NCBI GenBank assembly: GCA_019614645.1
Contig: JABWDB010000014.1
Span: forward strand, 1,984,001-2,048,000
DNA length: 64,000 nt
Reading direction: 5' to 3'
Source of the DNA: Stratiolaelaps scimitus
Taxonomy: Eukaryota; Arthropoda; Arachnida; Mesostigmata; Laelapidae
A model generated the notes under the pieces. It had not been told where the DNA came from. It saw only the letters and a program-made list of their open reading frames with translations, and ran no database searches. Below, piece by piece: positions 25,870 to 37,404 of this stretch. Each line of letters begins with the position of its first letter. Within the stretch, counting starts at the first letter, position 1. The position numbers were made by a program, and so were the translations under genes.

Positions 25870-25890
25870 TATATATATATATATATATAT
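25870..25890. repeat. (TA)n microsatellite
   Basis: Alternating AT tract of about 21 bases. Confidence 0.9.
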
Positions 25891-27027
25891 CGTTATGCGT
25901 TTCAAAGCAGCGTTCTCCAACCTATTGCTGAGGTCGAAGGGGGCCGTGAATATGGAGCTTCGTGGTACTGCTCTCCCTACTTCCTGCTGAAGGAAGCTGC
26001 CGCCGCCACCACCGCCACTGCCTTAGACGACGCCATCGTTCCGTGGCGTTCCGCGAGCGTGGCTTTGGCAAAATTCAATTTTGTAATAACATGCAACCGA
26101 GGTCTCTCATTTGTTCTCTCTAACTCTGTTTCTCCATCGTTCTCTTGCTCTATCGTACAACCTCTCCCTTCTCTGGACGCCCGGGTAGTGCGTGCGTATG
26201 GTCCAAGAGGCTGGCAACGGATGTGGCATATCCGTTGAAGACTCACTTGACATACTGGATGGCTTCTTAGCTTTCGTTAGGCGCGACAAGCTCTGGACAG
26301 GCAGCATCGGTCGGTTGGGGGGTTTCGGTGCGGCTTCTTTGCCTTGGCCGCTTGCGTTCCGTTGCTCTGCTTCGCCTCGCCTCGCCATGCTGCTCGGCAT
26401 GGCGATGCCTCCACTGCTTTATCGGCTTTGGCCTGATTTGGCCTGCCTTTTTGCCACTGGCTCCCTACAGCCGCCATCGCCGGCGGCATCGGCCTTCTAG
26501 GTGCTTCGCACGGACGGAGCGCCACCCCTCGCCACCCAGCGCGCCAAAGCGCAGTCTCTCTCTCAAAAGCCGCTTTCTCTCGACTTCGTCCATATGCGAA
26601 TAAGCTTTAATGGACTCGTCGTGTACTATTTTAACTTATGCAGGTTGGTGCGCAGGGCAACGCACGTTGCTTGCCATGCGCCCCGGTTCGGCACCGCCCG
26701 TTTGGCACGAGTCCGCCACCCCGAAACCCAATAAAAATGTTCATTTTATAACGCCTGTGTCCACGAGACTACGAGACTATCGCTGCTGTCGCTGCAACGG
26801 CTGCCGCCTATGCCACTCGACTTTTCCCTGTACTCCCGGACCTTGCTTGCAGTTCTGCTGGCAGCATCGCAGGCAACGAACGCCGATGAGGATGAAGGCC
26901 CCGCACTAAGAAGATACCTGGTTGGATGGCTCGTTTACCGCTACTCAGTTCTAGGCCTGAGTCTGATACACCGCTCTGACCCCGCCCAGTTATCGAATAC
27001 AGCATGACATATATATATATAGATATA

Positions 27028-27258
27028 CAGTGCTGTGCATAAGCTTAACGCACCCCTATATTTCAACAAATCTATACAAAGAATACACATTTGAGGCATT
27101 TATTCTGTATCGGATTAATGTACGTGTCAAATAACATACACACCACAAAGAACAGCGCATATGACGGCGCACACAGCTTGCTACAATGAAATGTGTCATT
27201 TTTCGGCTGTGCAAAAGGATAACGCACCCTCAGTTATCGAGGGTTCTCGCTGAATTTA
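27028..27258 (+). repeat. Left terminal inverted repeat with outer and inner direct-repeat sites
   Basis: The outer site at 27032-27056 (GCTGTGCATAAGCTTAACGC and on) and the inner site at 27206-27230 (GCTGTGCAAAAGGATAACGC and on) match at 21 of 25 positions. In IR/DR elements such paired sites are bound by the N-terminal helix-turn-helix domains of the transposase. Confidence 0.9.
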
Positions 27259-27295
27259 TCCATTTTGTGTTGATCATTCAAGCTGTACTGCAGTC

Positions 27296-28370
27296 ATGGG
27301 ACACGCTTCGAGCCTTACTGATGCAGAGAAAGCAGGTATTACTGCTTTATACCGAGCAGGAAAGACCCAGGCTGCAATTGCCAGAGAAATTGGCAGAAAT
27401 CGGCACCTAGTGCAACATGATTTACGCAGTCTGTCGATGTATGGTACTAATAAGTCTAAAGGACGTCCACGAAAGTACAGACAGCGAACTACCATGCATA
27501 TCTGTCGATTGGCCTCGAATTCGGCCATAAGTTTTGAAGCAATCGGGCAAGGGTTATACCTTTAGGTTCATAGGTCAATTAAGACAATTAAGCGTTATCC
27601 GCATATCAAACGAGAGCAAATGAAGACAAGACCTCGTCTTCAACAAAGCCACATAACTGCCCAACCAAACTTCGCCCGCAACAATATGGACGGAGACTGG
27701 ACATTGATGAATATTGGGGCAACGTTTTTTAAATAGTATCCTAAGGGTGCACATCTATCGAAAAGGTACCATGTTGTTTCAAATCGTCTTGAGTGACTAG
27801 AAGAAGTTAAATTTGGATGGGCTAGATGGATTTAACGGTTACTGGCATGATGTACGTAGAGAGTCGCGGTACTTCTCAAAGCACATGTTCGGCGGAGCGT
27901 GCTTTATGGGTTGGGGAGCTTTGGAAACTTGGATTCGCTTTCATCTCATCTTGAATGAATAGCGAGGACTATCAGCAGATGTTGACCAACAACCTACTAC
28001 CATTTAGTAGTAGATTTTAGCGACTGCCAATTGTTTTCTAACAAGATAACGCTCCAAGTCACGTCAGCGCTAGTACACGTGCGTGGTTCAGACGGCATGA
28101 CATTGAAACCCTAGAGTAGCCAGCATGTTCTTCTTATGTCAACCCAATGGAGAACCTCTGGGGCATTCTTGTCCGATGAGTATATGCGTTGAATCGACAG
28201 TATACATCCGTGGAAGCATTACGAGAGGCGTTGTTGGAGGCCTGGGGAGGTGTCAGCGACCAGATCCTGCTAAATATTGTTGATAGTATGCCAAACCGAG
28301 TTTTTGACGTTATAATTAGCAAGGGTGGGCCTCACGGTACTGATTGGCACAAGAAACGAGAATTAATTGA
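27296..28370 (+). pseudogene. Tc1-like transposase pseudogene
   Basis: The ATG at 27296 opens an N-terminal helix-turn-helix region (SSLTDAEKAGITALYRAGKT; then AAIAREIGRN) and a GRPRK basic hinge, as in Tc1 paired-like DNA-binding domains. An intact DDE enzyme of this family is about 340 residues. Here a stop at 27563 ends the first part after 89 residues, yet the same frame continues with recognisable family sequence (KRYPHIKREQMKTRPRL, FARNNM). The frame is lost after about 27690 in an apparently inserted stretch. The first catalytic Asp codon is at 27795, directly followed by TAG where the family usually has Glu. A frameshift lies near 27950. The second Asp (DNAPSH) is at 28045 and the Glu (NPMENLWG) at 28150, exactly 34 residues apart. 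Further stops lie at 28117 and 28177. The C-terminal part ends with the MPNRVFDVI motif. The protein cannot be functional. Confidence 0.95.
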
Positions 28371-28592
28371 GCGAGAGCACTCGATAACTGAGTACGTTAT
28401 CCTTTTGCACAACCGAAATATGACACATTTCATTGTAGCAAGCTGTGTGCGTCGTCATATGAGCTGTTCTTTGTGGTGTGTATGTTGTTTGACACGTACA
28501 TTAATCTGATACAGAATAAATGTCTCAAATGCGTATTCTTTGTAACGATTTGTTGAAATATAGGGGGTGCGTTAAGCTTATGCACAGCACTG
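28362..28592 (-). repeat. Right terminal inverted repeat with inner and outer sites
   Basis: Inverse of 27028-27258 with scattered differences. The inner site is at 28391-28413 and the outer site at 28562-28589. The transposase pseudogene frame runs into its inner edge. Confidence 0.9.
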
Positions 28593-28612
28593 TATATATA
28601 TATATATATATT
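28593..28612. repeat. (TA)n microsatellite flanking the transposon
   Basis: Alternating TA directly after the transposon end. Similar TA-rich DNA lies just before it at 27007-27027, so the element split a TA tract. Confidence 0.9.
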
Positions 28613-31000
28613 ATTCAGTTGCAACTAAATACAGCAGGACGCTAATGAAGTGGACTATGAAGTGAACTCAAATCATGGAAAGGCATGAGTCAATGTAAAG
28701 AATCCGGTTCATTTCATTTAAGGCAGCCAAGTTGATGATCTTCTATCGTCAACTTAACCATTATCAAATGAGTTGAACATATGTCTTCGTAGTTATCCCT
28801 AAAAAGTTCAGATCCAAGACCTGTCATGGGGGGAGGAGCGCACAGCTGAGAAAGATTGAACTCAATGAATGTCTCGCATAGAAAATATTTTTTTATATAT
28901 TTATAAAAAAGAATACACTTTTTCGAATCTTCAGCTTTCTTCTCAACTTGTACGTTTCTTTTCGGCTGAGAACACAGTAATTCCCGGTGAAGGATATTTT
29001 TTTAATTTTGTTTTATTCTGCGAGACACACGCGCACGTTCACACGATCCGTCATATTTGAAATCATGTGTAGGTCTGTAGGGTTCATACTCTACTAATCA
29101 GTGAGTTGGAACGGAGCATTTGCCAATTCAATTAAGCCCAAGGGAACGAATCCTTGCATGACGGAATCTGCCCGAAGGGTTACAGCCATGACAAAGAGCT
29201 GCCCCGCCATTCTGTGTATGCTCGCTGTATCAGACTGAGGGTTCAGTATGGACGCCGGTTTTCTTCGTTACGTTGTGAGATATTACGGCGCCTGCCGCCG
29301 GCCAGTCGCAGCAATCATAGTCAAGGCAATAGTCGGCGAAGCAGCCGTTGTGGCTGTGCCTGCTATACGACAACAGCAATACAGTTTCGAGGGTAAAGCA
29401 GTCCGACAGACTGTGGTTGAATAGCAAAACTGGCTGCCGAAACTCTGCTGACTCTGCAGAGGGGGTTCATCTCTACTTAGCTAAGTTGCATGCTGGTCTG
29501 TCTGCGCATGTGTCCGCGTGTATGGCTTTGTTTGTGGTGTGTGAGTGAGTGTGTGTGCGTGTATGTTTGTATGGCGGAGTTTACGCGTTTATGAATCTCC
29601 GAATTTGCGACCTTTGCGAATAAATATATCAAGCCGCACACTATAATAGCAGAGCCAAGTCGGCCAATCACACGAATGCAGCGTGAACATCAGCATCAAC
29701 ATACGAGGCTATGGTGCGGAGTAGAGGGTAGGGTGGCCTCCCCCCCCCCCCGCAGTGTCGAGCAAATGCGATCCTGGTTTTGCTGGGGTATTTTTTTTTC
29801 TTCTTTTTTTATAACCATTGGGTTATGGCTTATAAACATTGTGCTGCACTGCTCCGTACGGATGAAGCTCGCTGTAAGCAGACATGACAACAGCGGTGTT
29901 GGTCAAACACGCTTTGCTTTACTGGGATAACACTGCCAGTAGGGTGGCAGGAGGAAGACATTGTAAATATGTAAATGTTTGAATTCTCCTACAGAGTAGT
30001 GGAAAGGGCTGCTTCGCGTTCGTTGCTTTTTTTTTTGTTCTCTAAACTACTGACAACCAATCTTACGAGGCATAAGCAGGGGTCGTGAGGCATTTCGTCG
30101 TCAGGCAACGTGGGCAACAATTCCGAAGGCAAACTCCCTGATCCTCGTCATATGCGATATGAACGTTAAGAAGAGCGACAAACAGGACAAGTGAAAAGCG
30201 ACTTGCTGACACAGAACAGTTAAACAATGTAGTTAACTTTTCAAGATGTCTTTTCCAATATCGTCGCTGGGTTCGTGGGACGCGGACATGACCGAGCGCA
30301 GACGTCTATCCAAGTTGACTTCCACAAATCACTAACGGGAAACCTGCGCCCGAAGGATAACAGCTCAGTTCGCCAAATGGATTTTCTTTATTCTCCCCCT
30401 ATTGAATTTTAACCATGTAAGGATTCAGAGACCAGAGCAAAAGGTCTATTGAACTGAGGGGCTACTGAGACGGCGGACGGTTACACGAATACACTTTAGC
30501 TGGATCCCCTGTTGATGAGTATAGCAGGTGGTCTTAGCTTGAGGGTTGGGACGCGGGTTGAGTCAGCACAGCTAGTACTTGTCTCGCCTCGCAACCATAG
30601 GTGCGGGTGTATGTTTCTGTACGAGACACGTGCGCAGTCTCTGATCACGACTGGCTGTCTCTGACCCTTCCACTATCCGAAAAGCGTCGCGAAGAAGGTA
30701 TAACCATACGGCCTAACAGTTCAATTTCCCCCAATGAGTTGTCAGCACTGTGATGCAAAGTTGCCTATCACCGTACGAGGAGGCCGGGTGTACGTCACGA
30801 CATACTTTCCTTCAAGCCACGCAAAGAGTATTGCTCGACGCAGAGAGCCGATCTTGCTAGGCTTACCTTTCCCAGCAGCAGCCGTAGCCGACCATCGGCT
30901 GGGTCCCTATACTCCTGCTGCTGCTGGCGCCATCCTTACACTCTAATGGTATTATCTTGATGCTTAGCCACGCTGCTCGAAGCGAGAATTAATACCCCGG
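28613..31000. other. Unique non-coding sequence
   Basis: Mixed composition with a 12-base C run at 29740-29751 and T-rich runs near 29790-29810 and 30028-30039. A TG-rich stretch lies near 29535-29570. No gene, RNA or repeat family recognised. Confidence 0.45.
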
Positions 31001-31503
31001 TAATACTCCGCTATTTGCGCTCAGGATGGCGAGCAAGGAGGCGCCGTCGTCCTTTTTCCCTGCCCGGGACGGCCTAAGCCGCGGAATGGAGAGAAAGCGA
31101 GATAGAGGAGCTAACGGAGATACCGCTAGGCTAGGTACGGGACTCGCTGGCTGGCAGGCGAGAGCGCGGACGGAAGATCGGTAGGTTGCTGAGGGGTAAC
31201 CGGCACACCGGTTTTTTTTTAGGGATTATATAACTTAATAATATAATGTATGGTCCCTCTATTCCGATATCCTACAGCCCAACAACCCTCCACGATGCGC
31301 CATGCTGCTGCTGCTGCCGGCGCGGTCGCCTTCTTTTCGATCCTATCTGACACAGCAGCAGTAGACCGTCTATTACACCACTGTACCACTGCCAACACCA
31401 CCACCACCAGCACAACTACTACTACTGATGTCCTGGCCAGTCATCAACGAGCGGCAGCTCGAAACTCCTTATATTGCTGTGTATAGACGGGATGAGAAAG
31501 CTA

Positions 31504-31534
31504 GCTAACAGGAGCGGGCAAGTCTCCTGTTAGC
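31504..31534. repeat. Perfect 11-bp hairpin
   Basis: GCTAACAGGAG and CTCCTGTTAGC around a nine-base loop, four bases from a (TA)n(GA)n microsatellite. No flanking T run suggests a specific role. Confidence 0.8.
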
Positions 31535-31537
31535 GGA

Positions 31538-31581
31538 ATATATATATATATATATACAGAGAGAGAGAGAGAGAGAGAGAG
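31538..31581. repeat. Compound (TA)n(GA)n microsatellite
   Basis: About 18 bases of alternating TA, a short junction, then about 25 bases of GA. Confidence 0.93.
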
Positions 31582-33585
31582 TCAGAAGTAGATAGTATCT
31601 CTAGTCGTAGCGCGGCAGCCAGACACCTTGTGGAGTCAAACGTCTTTCTGCTTCCTTCCAGTTTCCACTCGTTTTCTCCACTGTCGCATTTTGTGAGAAA
31701 AGAAACATTTCGGGAGTAAGTTGCCACCTTGTCTGAAAGCTTCACTATCTAATAGTCTCCTGCATAGATAAAGCGAACAGCGCAGAAGCGCAGGCACGCT
31801 CGGGCCGTCATCTCACTCAGGTACACGAGTACATAGGCTTCAATGCGGCGACGGTGGATGTGCGAGTACAAGGAAATCTCCCTCTTTTACTTTTTCACAC
31901 CGAAGAGCTTCCTCAGTACCATAGGGCACCACTTGGGGCAAATAGGCAAATACTGCCAGGCCTATACGCGTACCCATAGATGCGGGATAGGCAGCATCAG
32001 CAGCCGCCAGCACAGATGGCCAGCCAATGCAGGTACTGGCGTAGTGGCAAGAACGAGACGAGGCAAGAACGAGATGAACGCATGTGCGAACTTTGCAGCC
32101 AAAGGCGAAGGCAGCTGAAGGAGTGTGAAGCAAAACGGAGATGAGACGAAGGCATGCTTGCTGCACAGCCCGCTACTCGCCTCTTCAAGGCTCTCCCCTG
32201 GTTCTTCCTGTGCTTGTCCTACTGCAAGGGACAGACAAGGGAGCACCATCGCCTCTGCCGGTTATGGACTACGGGGAAATACAAAAGACAACGCTGGACT
32301 TGCCGACGAGAAGGAAGGCAGAGAACGGGAGATCGCACAGGCGCAGGCCGCCGAAACGCACAACCGTCGAGGGGGACTAAGGACGAGTAGGATGAACAGA
32401 AACGGACAGAGCGCACGAACGTTCAGGCCGCTAAAGCGTTGAGCGGCGGTGGACTGCTGTTGCAGTCCTGCGCAGGGCAATGACGAAGGCAGGGTAGAAA
32501 GATCGGCAGCGGAGATTGGGAGCGGGAGAGAGAAAAAGAAAAAGGGAGAGATTGGGACGGGTGGCGTCCCATAGTCATAAGTAGGGTAACAAAGAAAGAG
32601 GATTTGCCTTCCACCCAAAGTAGGCAAATCCGCCAGCTTGGCGAAACAGGTGACAAAGATAGGCGAAGTGAGTAGATGGGTGTCTGTCTGGGTGCTCGTG
32701 TGTGCTCAGTGCGCAGGGTATATAGGGGTTGTTTGGCTGGCCGGCTGGCTGGCTGTAGGCGCGCCTGGACGACGCTGTCTCTCGCAATCGGTCTGTCGGC
32801 TGACGACTGGTGCTGCAGTCGATGTGGCAGCTACTTCCGCTGCCACCTCCATCGCCCTCGCAGCCGCCCACCGCTGCCGGCAGGGCAATTGGGCTCTCAT
32901 CTGCACGGGCCCTGCATTGCCGAGCTGACTAGACCACCCAGCGGCAGCAAGTAACCGGTGGCAGATTCGTGCATGACATTTACTCACTGGACTTCTCTAA
33001 CTATAATAGATGCTGCTGCTGCTGCTGCTGTCGATTTGTGCGGGTGTCTCTGTGATCGTCTATGCCACTGTGACCCCGTACCACAGCCCACTTCTCTCAC
33101 TGAATAAGTTCCTCAGTCGCTCAGCCCCTTTTGCGATGCGCATGTGCTAGTAACTTAGTGGGTGACTTAGCTTCATTGAGTGGATGTACGAGTCGATGAA
33201 CGGATGAAAATCAAGAGAGACAACGAAGATGAGCAAGAGACAGAGGAGGCGTCGAGGAGGCCGCCTCAACCTCGAAACTCGGCGGCTCAGTGTCGCTTCC
33301 ATCTGATAATCCTTTTCACCACTGACATACCACTTTTAGGCTGGTTGTGGACGAAAACCATCAGCAACAGAGGATGACACTACCTCGCACCTATCCGCGA
33401 GTACCCGATTCGACTCGACGTCCGTCACTATAGACTCGCCGTCATTACGATCACCGTCACAGACACCGCCACTCCGTTAAGTCAATGGCAAATGTAGCCA
33501 TACATAGTTTTTAGTATTTCGAATGGCGGCGACAACGTCGCTTGTAAACCCACAGTTATCGGCCCTTGTCGGTGGCAATGCCAGC

Positions 33586-33593
33586 TATAAAAG
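33586..33593 (+). promoter_or_regulatory. Possible TATA box of a GC-rich promoter
   Basis: TATAAAAG in GC-rich surroundings. An initiator-like CTTCAGA lies about 40 bases downstream, somewhat further than the usual spacing of about 30. A strong splice donor (TCA followed by GTGAGT) lies near 34074, so a non-coding first exon of about 450 bp is conceivable. No coding exon was found to support it. Confidence 0.22.
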
Positions 33594-35350
33594 TACAACG
33601 GCCGAGTAGATTTTGGAGAAGCTTCAGAGAACAGCGTCGGGATACACCACCGCGCGTTCCGCTGTCGCCAGCCCGCTCTTCCGGTTGATCGGTCGTTCGG
33701 CCGCTACCCGAAGAGGAACAGCACTGACTGACTGACTACTTTCATTCTACTTAAAAGCAAAGCGCCTTCTTATCGCGGCCTAATCAGCATTACTGAAGGA
33801 TAACACCGTCTCGTTCAGAGCCTCGAGGCAGCCACCAGCAGCAGCAGTAGCTACAACGGCCAGCCACTGGCGGTGACTCTGATTGGGGAGAGGAACAGCA
33901 CGCAAGCCTTTGCACCGCCTCCACCATATTCGGACATAATGCGATTTTGATGGCTGGTCGGTCGTCCGATAGCTTTTAGCTGCTTCGTTCGACGTCTGAC
34001 GGCGGCGCTTCTTCCGTTGTGGGGACTACAGTTGCTGTTACCGCTGCCGATAGTTCGTAAGGCTCCATTTCAGTGAGTGTGGCTGCGGCGGCGGCGGCGA
34101 CGGCGTTCACTTTGTATCCCTGTGTGTCATGTGTGTCTTTTCAGCCTCGTCTCATCGCTAGACCACCACTACCAACACTACCACCACCACCATAATCAGC
34201 AGCAGCAGCAGCAGTAGCAACGCTCTTCGTCGGCGTTGATTTTCCGCTTTCCCAGTTCTTGCCGCTTAGACGGGGGCCCACCGGCGGCATGGCGAAGCGG
34301 CTGCTGCTGCGGTTACACCGTGAAGAAGATACAACGCGCTAGAGACGGCCCCCGCCTCCCGTCTCTGGCTGGGCTGATATCATCTTTATCTTTATTCCGG
34401 AGACCCTACGCAGTCCCTTCGCGATTCCCCCGAGAAGGGACCGAGTCCTGAGTCGGGGGGTCCTGCCCAACGGACACGTGGCCACATTGTAGGTCGCTAG
34501 TACCGCCGCTGGTTCAGCATCAGTAGTCGACCGTCGAGCTCGCTCGCCTCTTACCACTTCTTCCACTACAACTATCGCACTACTATCACTGCTATTCTAT
34601 CCACAATTCCTTCCAGAGATATTGCTGGCGCTCGGACAGCTTCCTCCTCTCTCTCTCTCTCCCTGCTTGCCAAACTCGCCCTCATGTATGCGCCCCTCGG
34701 CTCGTGGTGCGAATCGGTCGACCCATGTTTATTCTGCTGCTACAGTTGCAGCTGCAGTTGTCTCTGCCGTGATCGTTGTTGTCGTCATCTTTGCCGCAAG
34801 AGTAGCAAGAGGGCTTAGCTGCCGTTGCTGCTGCTGCTGCCGCTTCAGCAAAGCGTATGAGCGTTGTATCCGTTTGTTCGATACGGCAACGTTTCGGGTG
34901 GCTAAACGCCCACGCAGCTCATAAGCATGAGCGCTGCTTTGCTGGCTGGCCGGCGCCCTATCAACGAGCGAAACAAGCAAGCAACCAATAAAGAATGATG
35001 ATGACAGCAGTAGACTCAGTCACTAGCTGCTCAGCTGCTGGGATGCCGCGACGGGATCGGCGGATCGTCCAGCGTTGTTCCTTGGGACGGATGGAAGAAC
35101 TGCGAGAATTCAGCTGGCAGCAGCAACGAGCAATACAATACAAAAGCTGTGGCAATGACATCGCTGGTGGCGTATGCCAGCAGCAGCCTCAGCAGCAGCA
35201 GCAGCGTTGAAGCGGCGGTAGCGTCACAAAAACTGGTATACACAGAGATCATACACAGAGCGTCACACACAGAGATCGACAAACAGACAGATTTGTGGTT
35301 ATATCTCGTTTCTGCATGGACATAAGCAACAATCAGCTGAGAGTCCAAGC
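33594..35350. repeat. GC-rich triplet domain, continued
   Basis: GGCGGCGGCGGC near 34086-34102, CAG runs near 34199-34214 and 35178-35207, and a CTG run near 34826-34842. Frames on both strands are leucine-, alanine- or glutamine-rich as expected from the repeats. No gene called. Confidence 0.5.
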
Positions 35351-35485
35351 GTCTGCCACTTTAAGACAGGGCACTTGAATAAGCTTTGGTCGATCTATCT
35401 CTCTAGACGAAGTTATGGGCCACCAGGTCTATAAAACAACATATATATGATATGTATGTATATTTTATTCTACACACACGTGTAC

Positions 35486-35520
<35 letters not shown>

Positions 35521-36570
35521 GCAAAACTATTATAATAGTACTGGCGACGCCTTCTATAAAGCTTATACTAGTAGAAAATTCTTGAAGAGTGAATCAGGGG
35601 CATTCAAATAAGTGCACATTTCACATTGTTTATTCCAAAAATACGAGATTGCCGCGCACTCAATGTAACTGCTCGAAGAGATGCTTTGTCACAAGTGATT
35701 CAGATGTTAATTTTCTGAAAGATGCTTTTCAGTTTGTGATTCGAAGCTGAAACTCACCAAACCGATTCTTTCCTCGATCATCCTTATTCTGAGAAATTGC
35801 TCGTGTTTCAAGATTTCAGATTATAGCTGTGAACATCAAATATATACATATATACATATATATATAAAAGCGGCTTTAGCTATGTCCATTACAACGAGTA
35901 ATCAGTTATAGGGATTGTTCGAAGGGTTCTGAAATATTGTGTGTAAATAAATGTAATATATAGTATTTCACTTGAAATAATATTGTTTGCGAATGCTGTT
36001 CTCTTGACCACGATAAATACCGAATTGTCCTTTGAGAAAGTGGGTATAATTTCGCAGTAGCTAAGTCGGGTCGTCACGCTTGTCAGGGTATATTCTATTA
36101 TCAAAATATATCTGCTTGGATATTTAGACGAGGTCGAGAGGAAATTGGAAAATAGTAGCAGACCAAGACCCTTAAACAAACAAAATTCACATCAACACTT
36201 AGAAACCGATACAGTTTTACCAATAAGTAGAATATATAATGACAAATAATAGATACATGGCTATACTGCTCGATTTTATCTAATGGCAAGCCTTTTGGCA
36301 AGCCTTTAGGCGGAACTGAACCGATAAATGGAATATATATATATTGATTCTAATCTCCGACGAATCGAGCAAAATATATTACAGAACGGAGTAAAGTCCA
36401 AATCGAAGGTCGAAAGCGGTCGTTGGACACGGAGAAGTTTGGGTCCGATTTTGTCAGTTGACAGTCGCGAATTTCCTTGAGTTTCAACGCGACGCGGCAT
36501 GCGCACACACACACACACTGATGAGAGAGATACTTTGATTCGACCATTGCGCATCGGTCTTCTTCATTGC

Positions 36571-36573
<3 letters not shown>

Positions 36574-36614
<41 letters not shown>

Positions 36615-36640
36615 ATATATATGTGTGTGTGTGTGTGTGT
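36574..36640. repeat. (TA)n/(TG)n compound microsatellite
   Basis: About 35 bases of TA followed by mixed TA/TG and a terminal GT run. Confidence 0.93.
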
Positions 36641-37363
36641 AAATATCTATGTATGGCTCGTACAATTTCTCACTTTGGCGAGCGATTTCGAAATCGTGCC
36701 AATTTGAATAATGAAGCTAATATCAATTGTGAGACAATACAGCTACCAGCAGTGGCGGGTGCAGCTCGGACGGTTTGGTAATCGAGGTGTCGAAGTATTT
36801 GAAAATGTCATTACGGGGAGTCCACTCAACGGTGGCGGAGCGTTTCGCTCATGTGGATGGGTCTGTCTGTAGGTACCATCAACAGGACCCCTACAGTCGC
36901 TCGCTACGTGTCGTCGTCGTCGTCCAGTGGCGCTGGCAAAGCCTAGCCTGCCCCTGTCTAGGATATTCAATGTCCTCGAATGCCGAGTGAGTGAGGCCAA
37001 CAGGCCATGCCAGAGCTGACCGGCCAACAAACGTTCAATCGAGTACAAAGAGGCACAGGCCATCTGAATGGGACATCTCAATTACAGGATATTCAATCAG
37101 AGGGTGAACGAATGCGACAACGACGAACAGTCGCCTACCGTCGACCATCAACGTCGTCCACCCGCACTGACAGTGACTGCAGTAGTCACTGTCTATTTCG
37201 TATGTAAATCTCAATACAAGGCCAATTTATGGAGATAAATTAACTCCAATGGTGGGTTCGAATAGCCTAATCACATAGATGATGTCCAGGTAAAATGGAG
37301 TTATCGCGCAACTATATATATATATATATTGTCTACTCAACATGGGTGTTAAATAAAAGAAAG

Positions 37364-37404
37364 TATATACATATATATATATATATATATCTATATATAT
37401 ATAT
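37364..37404. repeat. (TA)n microsatellite, interrupted
   Basis: Alternating AT with single C interruptions; a second short TA tract lies upstream at 37312-37330. Confidence 0.9.

Larger units (their letters stand above)
19001..27027. repeat. Long GC-rich, triplet-rich domain
   Basis: CCGCCGCCACCGCC-type repeats near 21530-21566, GGCGGCGGCGGCG near 22145-22160, CTG runs near 20097-20112, 23580-23597 and 24316-24333, a GAC run near 23488-23503, a compound (CT)n(AT)n tract at 23024-23065 and (TA)n at 25870-25890. A TATATAAG box lies at 23979-23986 on the plus strand, without an obvious initiator. Long frames overlap on both strands (for example 21482-21904 and 26107-26603), which argues against coding. 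This could be a CpG-rich regulatory or 5' untranslated region. Confidence 0.5.
27028..28592 (+). mobile_element. Tc1/mariner-superfamily DNA transposon (Tc1-like, DD34E), degenerate
   Basis: A 1565-bp element bounded by CAGTGCTGTGCATAAGCTTA and its inverse, flanked on both sides by TA, the standard Tc1/mariner target duplication. The terminal inverted repeats are long, about 231 bp. Each contains a second, inner copy of the outer motif, the IR/DR arrangement of four transposase-binding sites known from several Tc1-like groups. The interior encodes a recognisable but broken Tc1 transposase. The element sits in a (TA)n microsatellite, which offers many TA targets. Ends and TIRs are well conserved, so the copy could still be moved by a transposase supplied elsewhere, but it cannot make its own. 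Confidence 0.96.
31001..33585. repeat. GC-rich triplet domain
   Basis: CTG and ACC/ACT triplet runs near 31303-31318 and 31392-31425, a perfect hairpin at 31504-31534, a compound microsatellite at 31538-31581 and a CTG run at 33011-33032. The 46-codon ATG frame at 33010-33150 looks like a signal peptide only because of that CTG run. Frames overlap on both strands throughout. Confidence 0.5.

Noticed and set aside
33010..33150. 46-codon ATG frame resembling a signal peptide
   Set aside because: The leucine run comes directly from a CTG microsatellite.
37240..37262. B-box-like GGTTCGAATAGCC near 37252
   Set aside because: No A box at the right distance and no tail hairpin, so not enough for a tRNA or SINE call.
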